From NCBI GenBank assembly GCA_023262855.1, contig JALQYQ010000035.1:60811-124810 (forward strand): DNA of 64,000 nt, in the 5' to 3' direction. The position numbers and the translations under genes are program-made. The notes beneath the pieces were generated by a model, which searched no databases, had not been told where the DNA came from, and saw nothing but the letters and a program-made list of their open reading frames with translations. The DNA comes from Crocinitomicaceae bacterium. Its GTDB lineage: Bacteria; Bacteroidota; Bacteroidia; Flavobacteriales_D; Crocinitomicaceae. This document shows positions 26,554 to 36,000 of the stretch, in pieces. The first letter of the stretch is position 1. The number at the start of each line of letters is the position of its first letter.

Positions 26554-27807
26554 TTACTTCTTCCCCTTATTATCCAAAATTAACCTCAAGGACGAATCAT
26601 TCGTAATGTAGCTCCACGCCCAGTTGAAGAAAATAATCAATTTGTTGCGGGTAGAAAGAATAAGCATCAAGTGCAAGAACATCCATATCAACCAAGCGAA
26701 ATAACCGCTGAATTTGTACTTCGGTAAATCGACCACGGCTTTGTGTTTTCCGATGGTTGCCATTGAACCTAAATCTTTGTATTCGTATTCTTTCCAATCT
26801 TTGTTTTCGGTACTTCCCAACAGGTTTTTTGCCAAGTTTTTTCCTTGATTGATGGCTACGTTTGCCAATTGCGGATGTCCCTGTGGATACAGCGGTGTTT
26901 CCATGTACGAAATATCACCAATAGCGTAAATATTTTCAAATCCCTGAATGCGATTAAAGCGATCGGTTGTATAACGATTGCGAACTAAAGTTGCTGTTTC
27001 TAATCCAGGAAGTGTGTTGCCTTTTACTCCAGCCGACCAAATGACATTCGCTGCTTTCAGTGTTTCACCATTGTCCAAGGAAACGGTAGTTCCGTCATAG
27101 GACGTCACGTGCGCTCCTTTGATAATTTCCACCTTCATTTGTTTGAGGTAGAATTCAGATTTCGTTTTTGCATTGTTACTCATACTGTTCAAGGTGTGAC
27201 CGCTACCTTCCACAATGATAATGCGCATTTTGGAGAAATCTACTTTCGGATAATCTTTAGGTAATATAGTCGCGCGCATTTCGGCAAATGACCCAGCAAG
27301 TTCAACGCCCGTTGGTCCACCACCTACAATTACCAAATTATACAAGACTTCTTTTTCATCATCGGAAGCAGTTACGATCTTCTCAAAACTTAACAACAAT
27401 TGATTGCGAATGGCAATAGCTTCTTGTGTCGTTTTCATCGGTAAGGCATGTTCTTCCAACGATTTATTTCCAAAGAAATTTGTGGAGCATCCTGTGGCAA
27501 TAACCAAGTGATCGTATTTAATTTCACCCGATGAGGTCAGCAACTTATTTTCAGCAGCAACAACGCTTTCAACCTCGGCCATTCTGAATTCAACATTCGG
27601 TACTTTTTGAAAGATCTTCCGAAAGGGGAAAGAGATACTGGATGGTTCGAGCCCTGCGCGAGCAACTTGATAAAACAATGGTTGAAACTGGTGGTGATTT
27701 TGTTTGTCGACTAAAATAACTTCGACTTCTTTCTTTGCCATTTGTTTTGCAAAATTCAATCCTGCAAATCCCCCTCCAACAATGACAACTTTTTCTCCTT
27801 TTTTCAT
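26554..27807 (-). CDS. ndh: type II NADH:quinone oxidoreductase
   Basis: The 417-residue flavoprotein has an FAD-binding G11-G-G-F-A-G start and a second Rossmann motif for NADH (I-V-G-G-G-P-T-G-V-E-L, about 160-172). It also shows the A-I-G-D motif of the FAD domain and a C-terminal hydrophobic amphipathic segment for peripheral membrane attachment. NDH-2 passes electrons from NADH to quinone without pumping protons. Length is in the normal range. The gene stands alone between the small-protein gene and a divergent secreted-protein gene, with about 230 nt of promoter region in which I see no exact TAnnTTTG box. Confidence 0.93.
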   Translation of the reverse strand: MKKGEKVVIVGGGFAGLNFAKQMAKKEVEVILVDKQNHHQFQPLFYQVARAGLEPSSISFPFRKIFQKVPNVEFRMAEVESVVAAENKLLTSSGEIKYDHLVIATGCSTNFFGNKSLEEHALPMKTTQEAIAIRNQLLLSFEKIVTASDDEKEVLYNLVIVGGGPTGVELAGSFAEMRATILPKDYPKVDFSKMRIIIVEGSGHTLNSMSNNAKTKSEFYLKQMKVEIIKGAHVTSYDGTTVSLDNGETLKAANVIWSAGVKGNTLPGLETATLVRNRYTTDRFNRIQGFENIYAIGDISYMETPLYPQGHPQLANVAINQGKNLAKNLLGSTENKDWKEYEYKDLGSMATIGKHKAVVDLPKYKFSGYFAWLIWMFLHLMLILSTRNKLIIFFNWAWSYITNDSSLRLILDNKGKK

Positions 27808-28038
27808 CTCAAAATGGATTTCGTTGATACCTTCAATTGGTGCATTGAAGTTAGCTATTTCGTTTTGGTTGGTGTGAAAAATTCAGCAATTATTTTCGGT
27901 TGAAAGTGAAAATTTAACAAAACAGATTTTCCCAACAAAACGTTAATGATTTCACAGTTTTGACTTATTCAATTTTCACCATGGATAACATTCTGATGCC
28001 GAGTGTAATCATTTCCTACTTTTCACGTTTTTTGTACT

Positions 28039-28920
28039 GTGAGATATGTTCTATTTTTCTGTTTGGTGCTAAGCAATGTCGTTTTTGGACAAATGCTCGA
28101 CAATCGCAATGGCTCAGCTTTTACAGATAAACCGTTTTTTAATACCGATTTCATTCGTTCGAATAAGGTACACAAGTTGAATGGAAAGTTCACCTATAAG
28201 AAACCGGGCGACATGATGCGCGAGACGCAATACAAGTACGTGTATGAATTTGATTCGTTGGGACGTTTAAGTACTTCATTTGAAACACGTAAAGATGATG
28301 GAACAGTGGATACAACCTGGAATGTATATCTCTACAATCAGAAAAATCAACTGATAGAACACAAACGTGGTGATGGAAAAGGATTCACGTCAACGGGTTA
28401 CATATACGATGAAAAAGGAAATGTCACAGAAGAAAATTACATTCGAGAGTACAATGATTCCTTGGGCGCTTTACAACGAACAGTCTTGAATTCCGAATCC
28501 ATGAAATATGAGTATTTCGATTTGCAAGTAAAGAAAACGGTTTATAACAATTACGATTTGCCTTACAAGTTTGAAATCAGTAAATACAACGAATTGGGAT
28601 ATTTGGTGGAACGCGAGGAACGATTGATCATGACGATGTCGCTCACAACCGTAAAATACACTTACAACGACCGAGGTTACATTGCATCAATTAGTTCTTT
28701 CGAAGGATCGGATACTATTCCAAGTGAAGAATCGATTTTCACCTACGATGAATACGGTAATTTACTCGAAAAGCACTTGTATCGAAAGGGAGTTTTTACA
28801 ACTGAATTTGAAATGATTTACAACGAGAAAAGCAAGTTGTTATCGTATGTCTTAACGCGCGATGTTGCGACCAATTTCATCATGATTTTGGGCTTCAAAA
28901 ACTATGAATTCTTCAATTGA
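28039..28920 (+). CDS. secreted YD-repeat-like (RHS-type) protein
   Basis: The 293-residue protein has a signal peptide (hydrophobic residues 2-17, F-G-Q cleavage region). It is followed by several degenerate YD/RHS-like repeats, e.g. Y-E-F-D-S-L-G-R-L, Y-I-Y-D-E-K-G-N-V, Y-T-Y-N-D-R-G-Y-I and F-T-Y-D-E-Y-G-N-L. Such repeats form beta-shells in larger RHS toxins, but here no toxin or protease end is present. The start is GTG at 28039, chosen because it is the only one giving an intact signal peptide. The 3' end overlaps the convergent lycopene cyclase gene by 8 nt. Function unknown. Confidence 0.8.
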   Translation: MRYVLFFCLVLSNVVFGQMLDNRNGSAFTDKPFFNTDFIRSNKVHKLNGKFTYKKPGDMMRETQYKYVYEFDSLGRLSTSFETRKDDGTVDTTWNVYLYNQKNQLIEHKRGDGKGFTSTGYIYDEKGNVTEENYIREYNDSLGALQRTVLNSESMKYEYFDLQVKKTVYNNYDLPYKFEISKYNELGYLVEREERLIMTMSLTTVKYTYNDRGYIASISSFEGSDTIPSEESIFTYDEYGNLLEKHLYRKGVFTTEFEMIYNEKSKLLSYVLTRDVATNFIMILGFKNYEFFN

Positions 28921-29602
28921 GTTTAAAACGTTTCTTCAGCGCTTCGTAAATTCCTACAATCGGCAATAACATCGCATAGTTGTAGAATAGATCTTCCATT
29001 GGAATTGTTATAATTCGTGGACCCATGATGTGATTTTCGCTGTACCAAACAATCGGTTTTGGAGTCACTGCGCCTGTTAAAATTCCGTTGACAACAAGGA
29101 AGGGAAACAAGGCAATTAAAAAAGCAAATACAAAGTAGGGAAACCACGATTCGCGGTTCACAAAATAGAACCAAATGGTCAACATGGCTGAAATAATACA
29201 AGCACTCGCCGTGTACCAATTTTCCATGTGTGTTATTCCGAAAATTAATCCAGCGAAAGTGAAAAGAAAGGTGAAAATCTTGGTTGTTTTTTCCAGTTTA
29301 ACAGTCGGAAAATAAGCTTTAAGTACTTCGTAGATGAAGACACATGCGTAGGGAACAACTAAGAAAAATAACACTTCTTCCAAGGGCAAGTGTCCCAAAT
29401 AAATTTCACTTAAATAAGTTGGATTGAAGCCCCAAACGCCATTGATTGTGAAGTATTCATCCCAAATAAGAAATGCGGTTCCAATCGTTAAAAGTGCTGG
29501 AAATAGTGCCTTCCAATAGGTGTAGAAATGTACTTTTTTATCAAAGCTCAGAAAAAACGGTCCAGTGATCGTTCCGATGATAATCCAAGCGTACAAACTC
29601 AT
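28913..29602 (-). CDS. crtYcd: lycopene cyclase, fused CrtYc-CrtYd type
   Basis: The 229-residue polytopic protein has two homologous halves, each with the acidic motif of heterodimeric-type lycopene cyclases: L-P-L-E-E near residue 74 and I-P-M-E-D near residue 205. It should cyclise the ends of lycopene-type carotenoids to beta-rings, in the inner membrane. The two halves are separate genes in actinobacteria; fusion is known in fungi, archaea and Bacteroidota. Its ATG overlaps the end of crtZ (4-nt ATGA), so it is translationally coupled. It is the last gene of the carotenoid operon and overlaps the convergent YD-repeat gene. Confidence 0.88.
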   Translation of the reverse strand: MSLYAWIIIGTITGPFFLSFDKKVHFYTYWKALFPALLTIGTAFLIWDEYFTINGVWGFNPTYLSEIYLGHLPLEEVLFFLVVPYACVFIYEVLKAYFPTVKLEKTTKIFTFLFTFAGLIFGITHMENWYTASACIISAMLTIWFYFVNRESWFPYFVFAFLIALFPFLVVNGILTGAVTPKPIVWYSENHIMGPRIITIPMEDLFYNYAMLLPIVGIYEALKKRFKLN

Positions 29603-30078
29603 GCTTTAGCAGATTTATTGGCAAAGGCTTTTTTAGCTTCGCGGTAATATTTACGCGGAACCCACAACATTCCGAAACATTCTGAATCTTCTTTTCCGAG
29701 GTGTTTGTGATGAACTTTGTGTGCTTTACGAATGGCCATAAAATAAGGCGTATCAATATCTCTTAACCATTTGAAACGGCGGTGAATGTAAACGTCATGA
29801 ATTAAAAAATAAGCAAATCCGTACATGGCAATTCCGTAACCAATCCAAACGGCAACATAATTATTGTACATCATTCCTAACATAATACACAGCCAAGATG
29901 GAATAGCGTAAATCAAGAAGAAAACGTCGTTTCGTTCGAAAAAACCTGGTTCTTCCACATGATGATCTTCATGAAAATGCCACATTAATCCGTGCATTAC
30001 GAATTTATGTGTTGCCCATGCCATGAACTCCATAATACAAAATGCGCCAAGCATTACAAAAGGTCCCCACCAGTACAT
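29599..30078 (-). CDS. crtZ: beta-carotene 3-hydroxylase
   Basis: The 159-residue membrane di-iron enzyme carries the histidine clusters H24-(x)4-H29, H34-x-H36-(x)2-H39-H40, H94-(x)4-H99 and H120-(x)2-H123-H124-x-H126. It adds hydroxyl groups to the beta-rings of carotenes to give zeaxanthin-type pigments. Three or four hydrophobic segments are visible. The length is typical of CrtZ. It sits between the CruF-like gene (1-nt gap) and the cyclase (4-nt overlap), which firmly places it in carotenoid synthesis. The phytoene synthase and desaturase genes are not in this window. Confidence 0.93.
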   Translation of the reverse strand: MYWWGPFVMLGAFCIMEFMAWATHKFVMHGLMWHFHEDHHVEEPGFFERNDVFFLIYAIPSWLCIMLGMMYNNYVAVWIGYGIAMYGFAYFLIHDVYIHRRFKWLRDIDTPYFMAIRKAHKVHHKHLGKEDSECFGMLWVPRKYYREAKKAFANKSAKA

Positions 30079-30079
30079 A

Positions 30080-30730
30080 CTAGAAAATTAAAAGTATCGT
30101 AAAAAAAAGTATCATCAGAATAAACAAAGCATTGAAGACTTTGTTCGTTTCAGCTAAATTTAGCTTAAAATAAGCATAAATGATTGGAAGTGCGACAAAA
30201 AACCACGATATGTAATTGTAAAGTGGAATAGAACCATTGGTCCAATGCCAAAAATCACTTTCAATCGCAACAGGTTCGATCAGAACATCCAAAAGCGTCA
30301 TGAGCAAAGCAGCCAAAACAGAACGTACGAAAAGTGTTGTTTTAATTGTGTTCACTAAAGAAGCAGATGAAACGATTAACAAGGCCCAATTGACGCCAAT
30401 CACAAGTGGAACACCATACATTTTATAACCCAAACTTGCACCATAACTGTAATCACCAAACAGTAATCCCGTTTTCGTTCCAATTAACTCAGCTATAAAA
30501 CCATAAGCAATACAAACAAGCATAAATAGCAAGAATCGACTTATTTTCGACTTTCGAGCTATCAAGACAATTCCGAAGGAAAGCATCAGGTTGAAAAAGG
30601 AGAGTGATAGGAAATAATCATGGTATTCAGGCAGTAAGAGTCCAACGATTCCAACCGTGTAGAAAATCACCAAAATTGCAATTAGCAAATTTGATTTGTT
30701 CATGAAAGAAAATGTATTTCGCACCTGCAT
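30080..30730 (-). CDS. carotenoid biosynthesis protein, CruF-like 1',2'-hydratase family
   Basis: The 216-residue protein has about seven hydrophobic segments and the family motifs G-T-K-T-G-L-L-F-G-D-Y-S-Y-G (about residue 90) and L-D-V-L-I-E-P-V-A (about 145). These are typical of CruF/bisanhydrobacterioruberin hydratase proteins. CruF hydrates the end of a linear carotenoid half, as in myxol or saproxanthin pigments common in marine flavobacteria. Together with CrtZ and CrtYcd it suggests monocyclic hydroxylated carotenoids (inference). The start may be the ATG at 30703, which leaves a shorter N-terminus closer to family norms; neither start has a clear ribosome site. Confidence 0.82.
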   Translation of the reverse strand: MQVRNTFSFMNKSNLLIAILVIFYTVGIVGLLLPEYHDYFLSLSFFNLMLSFGIVLIARKSKISRFLLFMLVCIAYGFIAELIGTKTGLLFGDYSYGASLGYKMYGVPLVIGVNWALLIVSSASLVNTIKTTLFVRSVLAALLMTLLDVLIEPVAIESDFWHWTNGSIPLYNYISWFFVALPIIYAYFKLNLAETNKVFNALFILMILFFTILLIF

Positions 30731-30760
30731 ATCTTAAAAACAAGTCAATGCTGATTTAGT

Positions 30761-31762
30761 TCAGAAAATTCGACCTTTTACGGTATTTTCAATTGTTTCA
30801 TCGAAGTCTCTAAATGTGAAGTCCAATGTTTTTTTCACTTTAGAGGAATCGTATTGCATTTTGTTAAAAGCTGTTTTGGCACTTGCTCTTGTAATTGCAG
30901 CAGCTTTGCCTCTAAATTTTGACAATAGCCATGAAAAACGCCAAGTGAATCCGATCAACCATTTCGGTGTAGAGATAGTTGGTGGTTTTTTGTTCAAGGC
31001 GAGAGCAATTTTTTCAAGCAATGTTTTGAATGGTAGATTGATTCCAACGCATAAAAAACGCTCATTTTTGATCTCACTCTGCATAAGTCGAACCATGATT
31101 TCAGCGACATCACGTGCATCTACGAACCCATTTTGTCCTGGCGTATGAAAACGCAAACCTTTATCGATTGTTCTGAAAATTGTGAGCGAACTTTCGTCCC
31201 AATGTCCTGCTCCAAAAATCACAGATGGATTGACAATGATGCAATCCAATCCTTCCTCCACGCCACGCCAAACTTCTTTTTCTCCGGAATATTTGGAAAT
31301 GGCATAACCACTTGTTTCTGGACCTTGTTTCCATTTTGTTGTTTCGCGTGTGATTGTGTTCACTTGTCCACCAATTGAAGCTGTGGAGCTAACATAGCAC
31401 AGCTTTTTCACACCATGAATAAGGCAAGTGTTAACAATGTTTGCTGTTCCTTCACGATTGATTTTAATGAGTTGTGCAAAATGGCGTTTATCAAAAGAGA
31501 CCAATCCCGCACAATGATAAACCAATTCCATTCCTGTCATCACATCATCGAGTGAAATAAGATCAAGAATATCACCTTCCACCCATTCGATCATTGAAAA
31601 GCGTTGTTCCCAATTTGTTGGATCGTAATACTTGAAAACTGCTTTTACCTGTTCGATTTTAGCTCTTTCGCGATAAATTGCGCGCACAGGCGTGTTTTCT
31701 GAACTTAATCGAAAAAGCAAATGACTTCCTAAAAGTCCTGTTCCACCTGTTACTAAAATCAT
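30761..31762 (-). CDS. NAD-dependent epimerase/dehydratase family protein (extended SDR)
   Basis: The 333-residue protein has the Rossmann start G6-G-T-G-L-L-G12 and the extended-SDR catalytic pair Y153-x-x-x-K157, with Ser near 126. It resembles 3-beta-HSD/dihydroflavonol-reductase-like members rather than UDP-sugar epimerases, with the C-A-G-L-V-S motif where nucleotide-sugar enzymes have A-A. Its substrate is unknown. It is the first gene of the carotenoid operon (30 nt before the CruF-like gene), so a role in carotenoid or isoprenoid modification is possible but not shown. A -7 box ends 5 nt before its ATG. Confidence 0.85.
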   Translation of the reverse strand: MILVTGGTGLLGSHLLFRLSSENTPVRAIYRERAKIEQVKAVFKYYDPTNWEQRFSMIEWVEGDILDLISLDDVMTGMELVYHCAGLVSFDKRHFAQLIKINREGTANIVNTCLIHGVKKLCYVSSTASIGGQVNTITRETTKWKQGPETSGYAISKYSGEKEVWRGVEEGLDCIIVNPSVIFGAGHWDESSLTIFRTIDKGLRFHTPGQNGFVDARDVAEIMVRLMQSEIKNERFLCVGINLPFKTLLEKIALALNKKPPTISTPKWLIGFTWRFSWLLSKFRGKAAAITRASAKTAFNKMQYDSSKVKKTLDFTFRDFDETIENTVKGRIF

Positions 31763-31767
31763 ACCTT

Positions 31768-31775
31768 CAAAAGTA
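31768..31775 (-). promoter_or_regulatory. putative -7 box (TACTTTTG) abutting the epimerase gene start
   Basis: Exact TAnnTTTG on the minus strand, 5 nt before the ATG at 31762. No -33 TTG at the expected distance. Would give a leaderless or near-leaderless carotenoid operon mRNA. Confidence 0.4.
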
Positions 31776-31882
31776 CAATCTTTGAAGCATTCCGTGATTC
31801 ATTTCCCATGTTAATTTATTGTTCATGGAAATTTATTGTTAAAAAATTTAGATTTTTTAAATTTTTAGTTGATATTTGAAAC

Positions 31883-32125
31883 ATGAGAAAGATTCAACCA
31901 CTATTCCTTTCTCTTGTGATAACGGCATGTTTGTGCTCGTGTAAATCCGAGTATTCACAACGTTTATCCAAGGGTTATGAGTTAAAAAAAGAATTGATCA
32001 AATTATCGAATACTTCGGACGAATCGAACCAATTGAAGGTGAAAGAAATTAGAGAAGAATTAAATCTTCACGCCAAAGTCTCAGGAAATGAGGAATTGTT
32101 TTTCGAGCAATTAGGGCTTAAATAA
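31883..32125 (+). CDS. small lipoprotein of unknown function
   Basis: The 80-residue protein has a lipoprotein signal peptide with a lipobox L-C-S-C near residue 20, then a short charged, helical mature part of about 60 residues rich in Lys, Glu, Leu and Asn. No known family. Its stop is 2 nt from the stop of the convergent alkyltransferase-like gene. Confidence 0.7.
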   Translation: MRKIQPLFLSLVITACLCSCKSEYSQRLSKGYELKKELIKLSNTSDESNQLKVKEIREELNLHAKVSGNEELFFEQLGLK

Positions 32126-32127
32126 TT

Positions 32128-32481
32128 TCAATCAATTTTAAGTTCTTCAGATGGATCCCAAAAGATCGCTTTGAAGTTCACAATTTGATCAGCAACCACG
32201 ACTACTTTTTCTTGTTTTAATTTCTCTTCCATTTCAGTTGGATGAGCAAAATTTGCTTTGCCTGTAAGTAAACCTTGGCGATTGACAACACGATGAGCTG
32301 GAATTCCTGGATATTTATGTGAAGCATTCATTGCCCAGCCAACCATTCTACTTGATTTTGCGCTTCCCAAGTAACGAGCAATTGCTCCATAAGACGTAAC
32401 TCTACCTTCCGGAATTAATCGAACAACAGCGAATACATTGTCAAAAAAATCTTTGTGTTTATCGTTAATTGATTGAATCAT
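32128..32481 (-). CDS. alkyltransferase-like protein (MGMT family without catalytic Cys)
   Basis: The 117-residue protein matches the DNA-binding domain of O6-alkylguanine-DNA alkyltransferases, with the arginine-finger region S-S-R45-M-V-G and the active-site segment I-P-A62-H-R-V. The P-C-H-R-V cysteine is replaced by Ala62, so methyl transfer is impossible. ATL proteins of this kind bind O6-alkylguanine and hand the lesion to nucleotide excision repair. The short length, lacking the MGMT N-terminal domain, fits ATLs. It is divergent from the DUF486 gene with only about 40 nt between the starts. Confidence 0.9.
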   Translation of the reverse strand: MIQSINDKHKDFFDNVFAVVRLIPEGRVTSYGAIARYLGSAKSSRMVGWAMNASHKYPGIPAHRVVNRQGLLTGKANFAHPTEMEEKLKQEKVVVVADQIVNFKAIFWDPSEELKID

Positions 32482-32501
32482 ATCGTTTCAAGTAAAGCAA
32501 T

Positions 32502-32509
32502 TATATTTG
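32502..32509 (+). promoter_or_regulatory. putative -7 box (TATATTTG) for the DUF486 gene
   Basis: Exact TAnnTTTG, ending 14 nt before the ATG at 32524. It lies between the divergent starts. The nearest TTG is 26 nt upstream. Confidence 0.4.
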
Positions 32510-32523
32510 CCGAAATTACGAAA

Positions 32524-32892
32524 ATGAAAGCGCTTTATAGTATTGGATTGTTAATTCTTTCGAACGTGTTTATGACCTTGGCTTGGTATGGCCATTTAAA
32601 ATTTAGTGAATCTAAGAAGTTGGCAAGTCTTGGACTCTTTGCCATCATTCTTATTTCTTGGGGAATTGCATTTTTTGAGTATTGTATGCAAGTTCCAGCA
32701 AACAGAATAGGATTCAAAGGTCATGGAGGTCCTTTTTCTTTGTTAGAATTGAAAGTGATTCAAGAAGTTATTGCTTTGGTGGTCTTTTTACTTTTTTCCT
32801 TCTTTTTCTTTAAAAATGAGTCACTTCGATGGAATCATTTTGTTGGACTGACATTTTTAGTCCTTGCTGTTTACTTTTTATTTAAAAAGTAA
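32524..32892 (+). CDS. DUF486 family small membrane protein (DMT-like)
   Basis: The 122-residue protein has four membrane segments and the DUF486 landmarks: N-V-F-M-T-L-A-W-Y-G-H-L-K after the first segment, and F-E-Y-C-M-Q-V-P-A-N-R-I-G in the middle. It looks like half of a drug/metabolite transporter. The substrate is unknown. A longer frame opens with TTG at 32473, but homologues start at M-K-A-L-Y and the -7 box at 32502-32509 would lie inside the long version, so the ATG at 32524 is used. An AT-rich hairpin follows the gene. Confidence 0.9.
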   Translation: MKALYSIGLLILSNVFMTLAWYGHLKFSESKKLASLGLFAIILISWGIAFFEYCMQVPANRIGFKGHGGPFSLLELKVIQEVIALVVFLLFSFFFFKNESLRWNHFVGLTFLVLAVYFLFKK

Positions 32893-32943
32893 GCGCCTAT
32901 TTTTTCAATGGAATTCCTATATTTCATTAGTTAGCAAACATAG

Positions 32944-32973
32944 AATGTTAATAGTTTCAATTAACATTTTTTT
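32944..32973 (+). terminator. AT-rich hairpin with T-run, likely terminator of the DUF486 gene
   Basis: AATGTTAAT (32944-32952) and ATTAACATT (32960-32968) form a perfect 9-bp stem with a 7-nt loop followed by seven T. The low G+C makes it weak; a role as an operator for the adhesin gene 50 nt downstream is possible. Confidence 0.45.
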
Positions 32974-33022
32974 GCAATTCGATTCATTATAGCTAATTTC
33001 ATTTTGTTAAAACTCTTAAACT

Positions 33023-36000
33023 ATGAATATGAAACTACGATTACGATTAATCGCATTGTTGATTATTGGGCAAAATTTCTCCGGTTTTGCTCAAGATTAT
33101 GTTCAAATGATGCGTGATCCAAACGTCAATTTTTACGACGTTCAGCAAGCCTTCAATACATATTGGGAAGGAAAAATCATCGAAAGAGGGAAGGGATACA
33201 AAGCCTTCCGTCGTTGGGAATCTTACATGGCTCCACGTGTTTACCCTAGTGGAAATATGACATTGCCTTCTCAGAATTATGAGAATTTTGTTCAATGGGA
33301 AAACCAACAAGCGGCAGCTGGAATTCCTAAATCTGTTGCAGGAAACTGGTCGTTTCTTGGTCCAACAGGAAAACCAACTGGTGGAGGGGCCGGACGTTTA
33401 AATTTCGTTCGATTTGATCCAACCAATTCAAATACGCTTTATGTTGGAGCACCTGATGGTGGACTTTGGAAATCTACGAATGGTGGAACAAGTTGGACGA
33501 CAAATACAGATCAACTAACAGTTATTGGTGTTTCAGATATTGCAATCGATCCAACAAATACACAAATCATGTACATCGCCACAGGTGATGGTGATGCAGG
33601 AGATTCTTACAGTACAGGTGTCTTGAAATCAACCGATGGAGGTACAACTTGGGTTGCAACAGGTTTAACTTGGACAGCAAGTCAAGGAAGAACGATAAGT
33701 CGCTTGTTAATCAACCCAACAAACCCTCAGATTTTAATGGCTTTTGGTAGCAATGGAATTTGGAGAACAACAAATGGAGGAACGACTTGGACACAACCAA
33801 CTGGTACTTTTACTTGTCAAGATGCTGAGTTCAAACCGGGTGATCCAACAGTTGTTTATGCCTGCGGTACAACCTTTAAAAAATCAACAGATAGTGGTGC
33901 TACTTGGACAGCGGTGACAATTCCACTTACAGGAATTGGACGTTTATCGATGGCGGTAACTCCTGCAAATTCGGCTTATGTTTATTTGTTGGCTGCGAAC
34001 AACACGGATAGCGGTGCCAAAGGTGTCATGCGTTCAACAGATAGTGGAACAAGTTTTACAACACGCATGACAGCGACTGCCTCAACAAATATTTTAGGTT
34101 GGGACAATGGTGCAGATGCTGGAGGACAAGGTTGGTACGATTTGACAATTGCTGCCTCTCCTACAAACGCGGATGAGGTTTATACTGGTGGCGTAAATAC
34201 ATGGAAAAGTACGAATGGTGGAACATCGTTTACATTAAATACACATTGGACAGGAAGTTACAGCAAACCTTATGTTCATGCAGATATCCATGATATACAA
34301 TATTTACCAGGTTCTGGAACAACGGTTTTTGCATGTTGCGATGGTGGAATATTCAAAACGACAAATTCTGGAACAGCTTGGTCTGATATCAGTTCAAATT
34401 TGTGTATTGCTCAACAATATCGAATTGGTTTATCTTCATCAAACGCCACATTATTAGTTGCTGGTCACCAAGATAATGGTACAAATAAATTGAATGGAAC
34501 AACTTGGTCTCAAATCTACGGTGGAGATGGAATGGAAGGATTCATCGATCGTACGAGTAATACAACAATGTTTGCATCCTACGTTTATGGTGAATACTTG
34601 AAATCAACAAACAGTGGAACAAGTTGGACTGCGATTAACACTGGTTTGCCATTTGGTGGCGGTGGCGGTGAAGAATGGTTGTGTGCTTGGCACCAAGATC
34701 CAGTTACTGCAACAACCTTGTACGCTGGAGGTAGATCGGCGTTGTATAAATCTACAAATACAGGAACATCTTGGTCTGCAGTAGGTACACCAACGGGAAC
34801 TGGAAATGTGATTGAATTTGTAATCGCTCCAAGTAATAATCAAATTATATATGCAATCAAGTCTGGAACAAATGCGGTTTCAAAATCGACAAATGGTGGT
34901 ACAAGTTTTACAGCTGTTTCAACAGGCTTGCCTACTACAGTAGCGCCAACATGTGTTACCGTATCAAATACGGATCCTAATATCGTTTATGTAACTTATT
35001 CAGGATACAGTGGAGCAAATAAAGTATTCAAATCTACCAATGGAGGTACAAGTTGGACAAATATTTCAACTGGTTTACCAAATATTCCTGTAAATACAAT
35101 TGTTTTCCAAAATGGATCTACAAACGATGCTGTTTACATTGGAACGGATGTTGGCGTTTATTACAAGGACAATACAACTGCTTGGATTGCATTCAATACT
35201 GGTTTGCCAAATGTTTCAGTTCGCGATTTGGAAATTTACTACCCAACAAGCCGTTTGCGTTGTGCAACTTTTGGACGTGGGACATGGGATTCCGACTTAT
35301 ACTCAGCAGTAGCGGCAGTTCCAGTGGCGAGTTTCACGGCATCTGCAACAACAATTTGTGTGGGCCAGACGGTGACTTATACCAATACTTCTTCTGGTAT
35401 TCCTACTTCTTATGCTTGGACATTTGCTGGCGGAACTCCAGCGACTTCAACAGCTACAAATCCAACAGTAACCTATAATACGGCAGGAACATATACTGTT
35501 GCATTAACAGCAACCAATGCAAGTGGTTCAAATACTGTTACGCAAACAAATTACATCACTGTTGTTGGAGGATCCGGAGCAGCATTGCCACTTTCGGAAG
35601 GATTCACTGCAACAACCTTCCCTCCAACAAACTGGAATATTGTCAATTTGGATTTAGGTGATACTTCTTGGATGAGAAATCCAACCGTTGGATTAGCACC
35701 TACTGCTGGAAATTCAATGTGGTTCGACAACTACGAATTCAATGACGCAGGAAATACCGATGAAATGCGAACGCCGAAGTTGAATTTCCAAGGTCTTTCA
35801 AGTGCAACAATGACGTTTGATGTGGCGTATGCAGCATACGATGCCACTTACGTTGATGGATTGGAAGTATTGATTTCAACGGATTGTGGTGTAACGTTTA
35901 CTTCACTTTATTCTAAAACAGGTTCTACAGTGGCGGCAGGGAATTTACCAACTGCACCTGCAACAACATCGTTGTTTGTTCCTACAGCTGCGCAATGGAG

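Noticed and set aside
32473..32523. TTG-initiated extension of the DUF486 protein
   Set aside because: It overlaps the -7 box and the divergent gene start; the family begins at the M-K-A-L-Y position.
35053..35478. 141-codon ORF (and several 60-80 codon ORFs) inside the large adhesin
   Set aside because: Shadow of the repeat-rich coding sequence in another frame: Cys/Trp/Asn-rich composition, no ribosome or promoter context.
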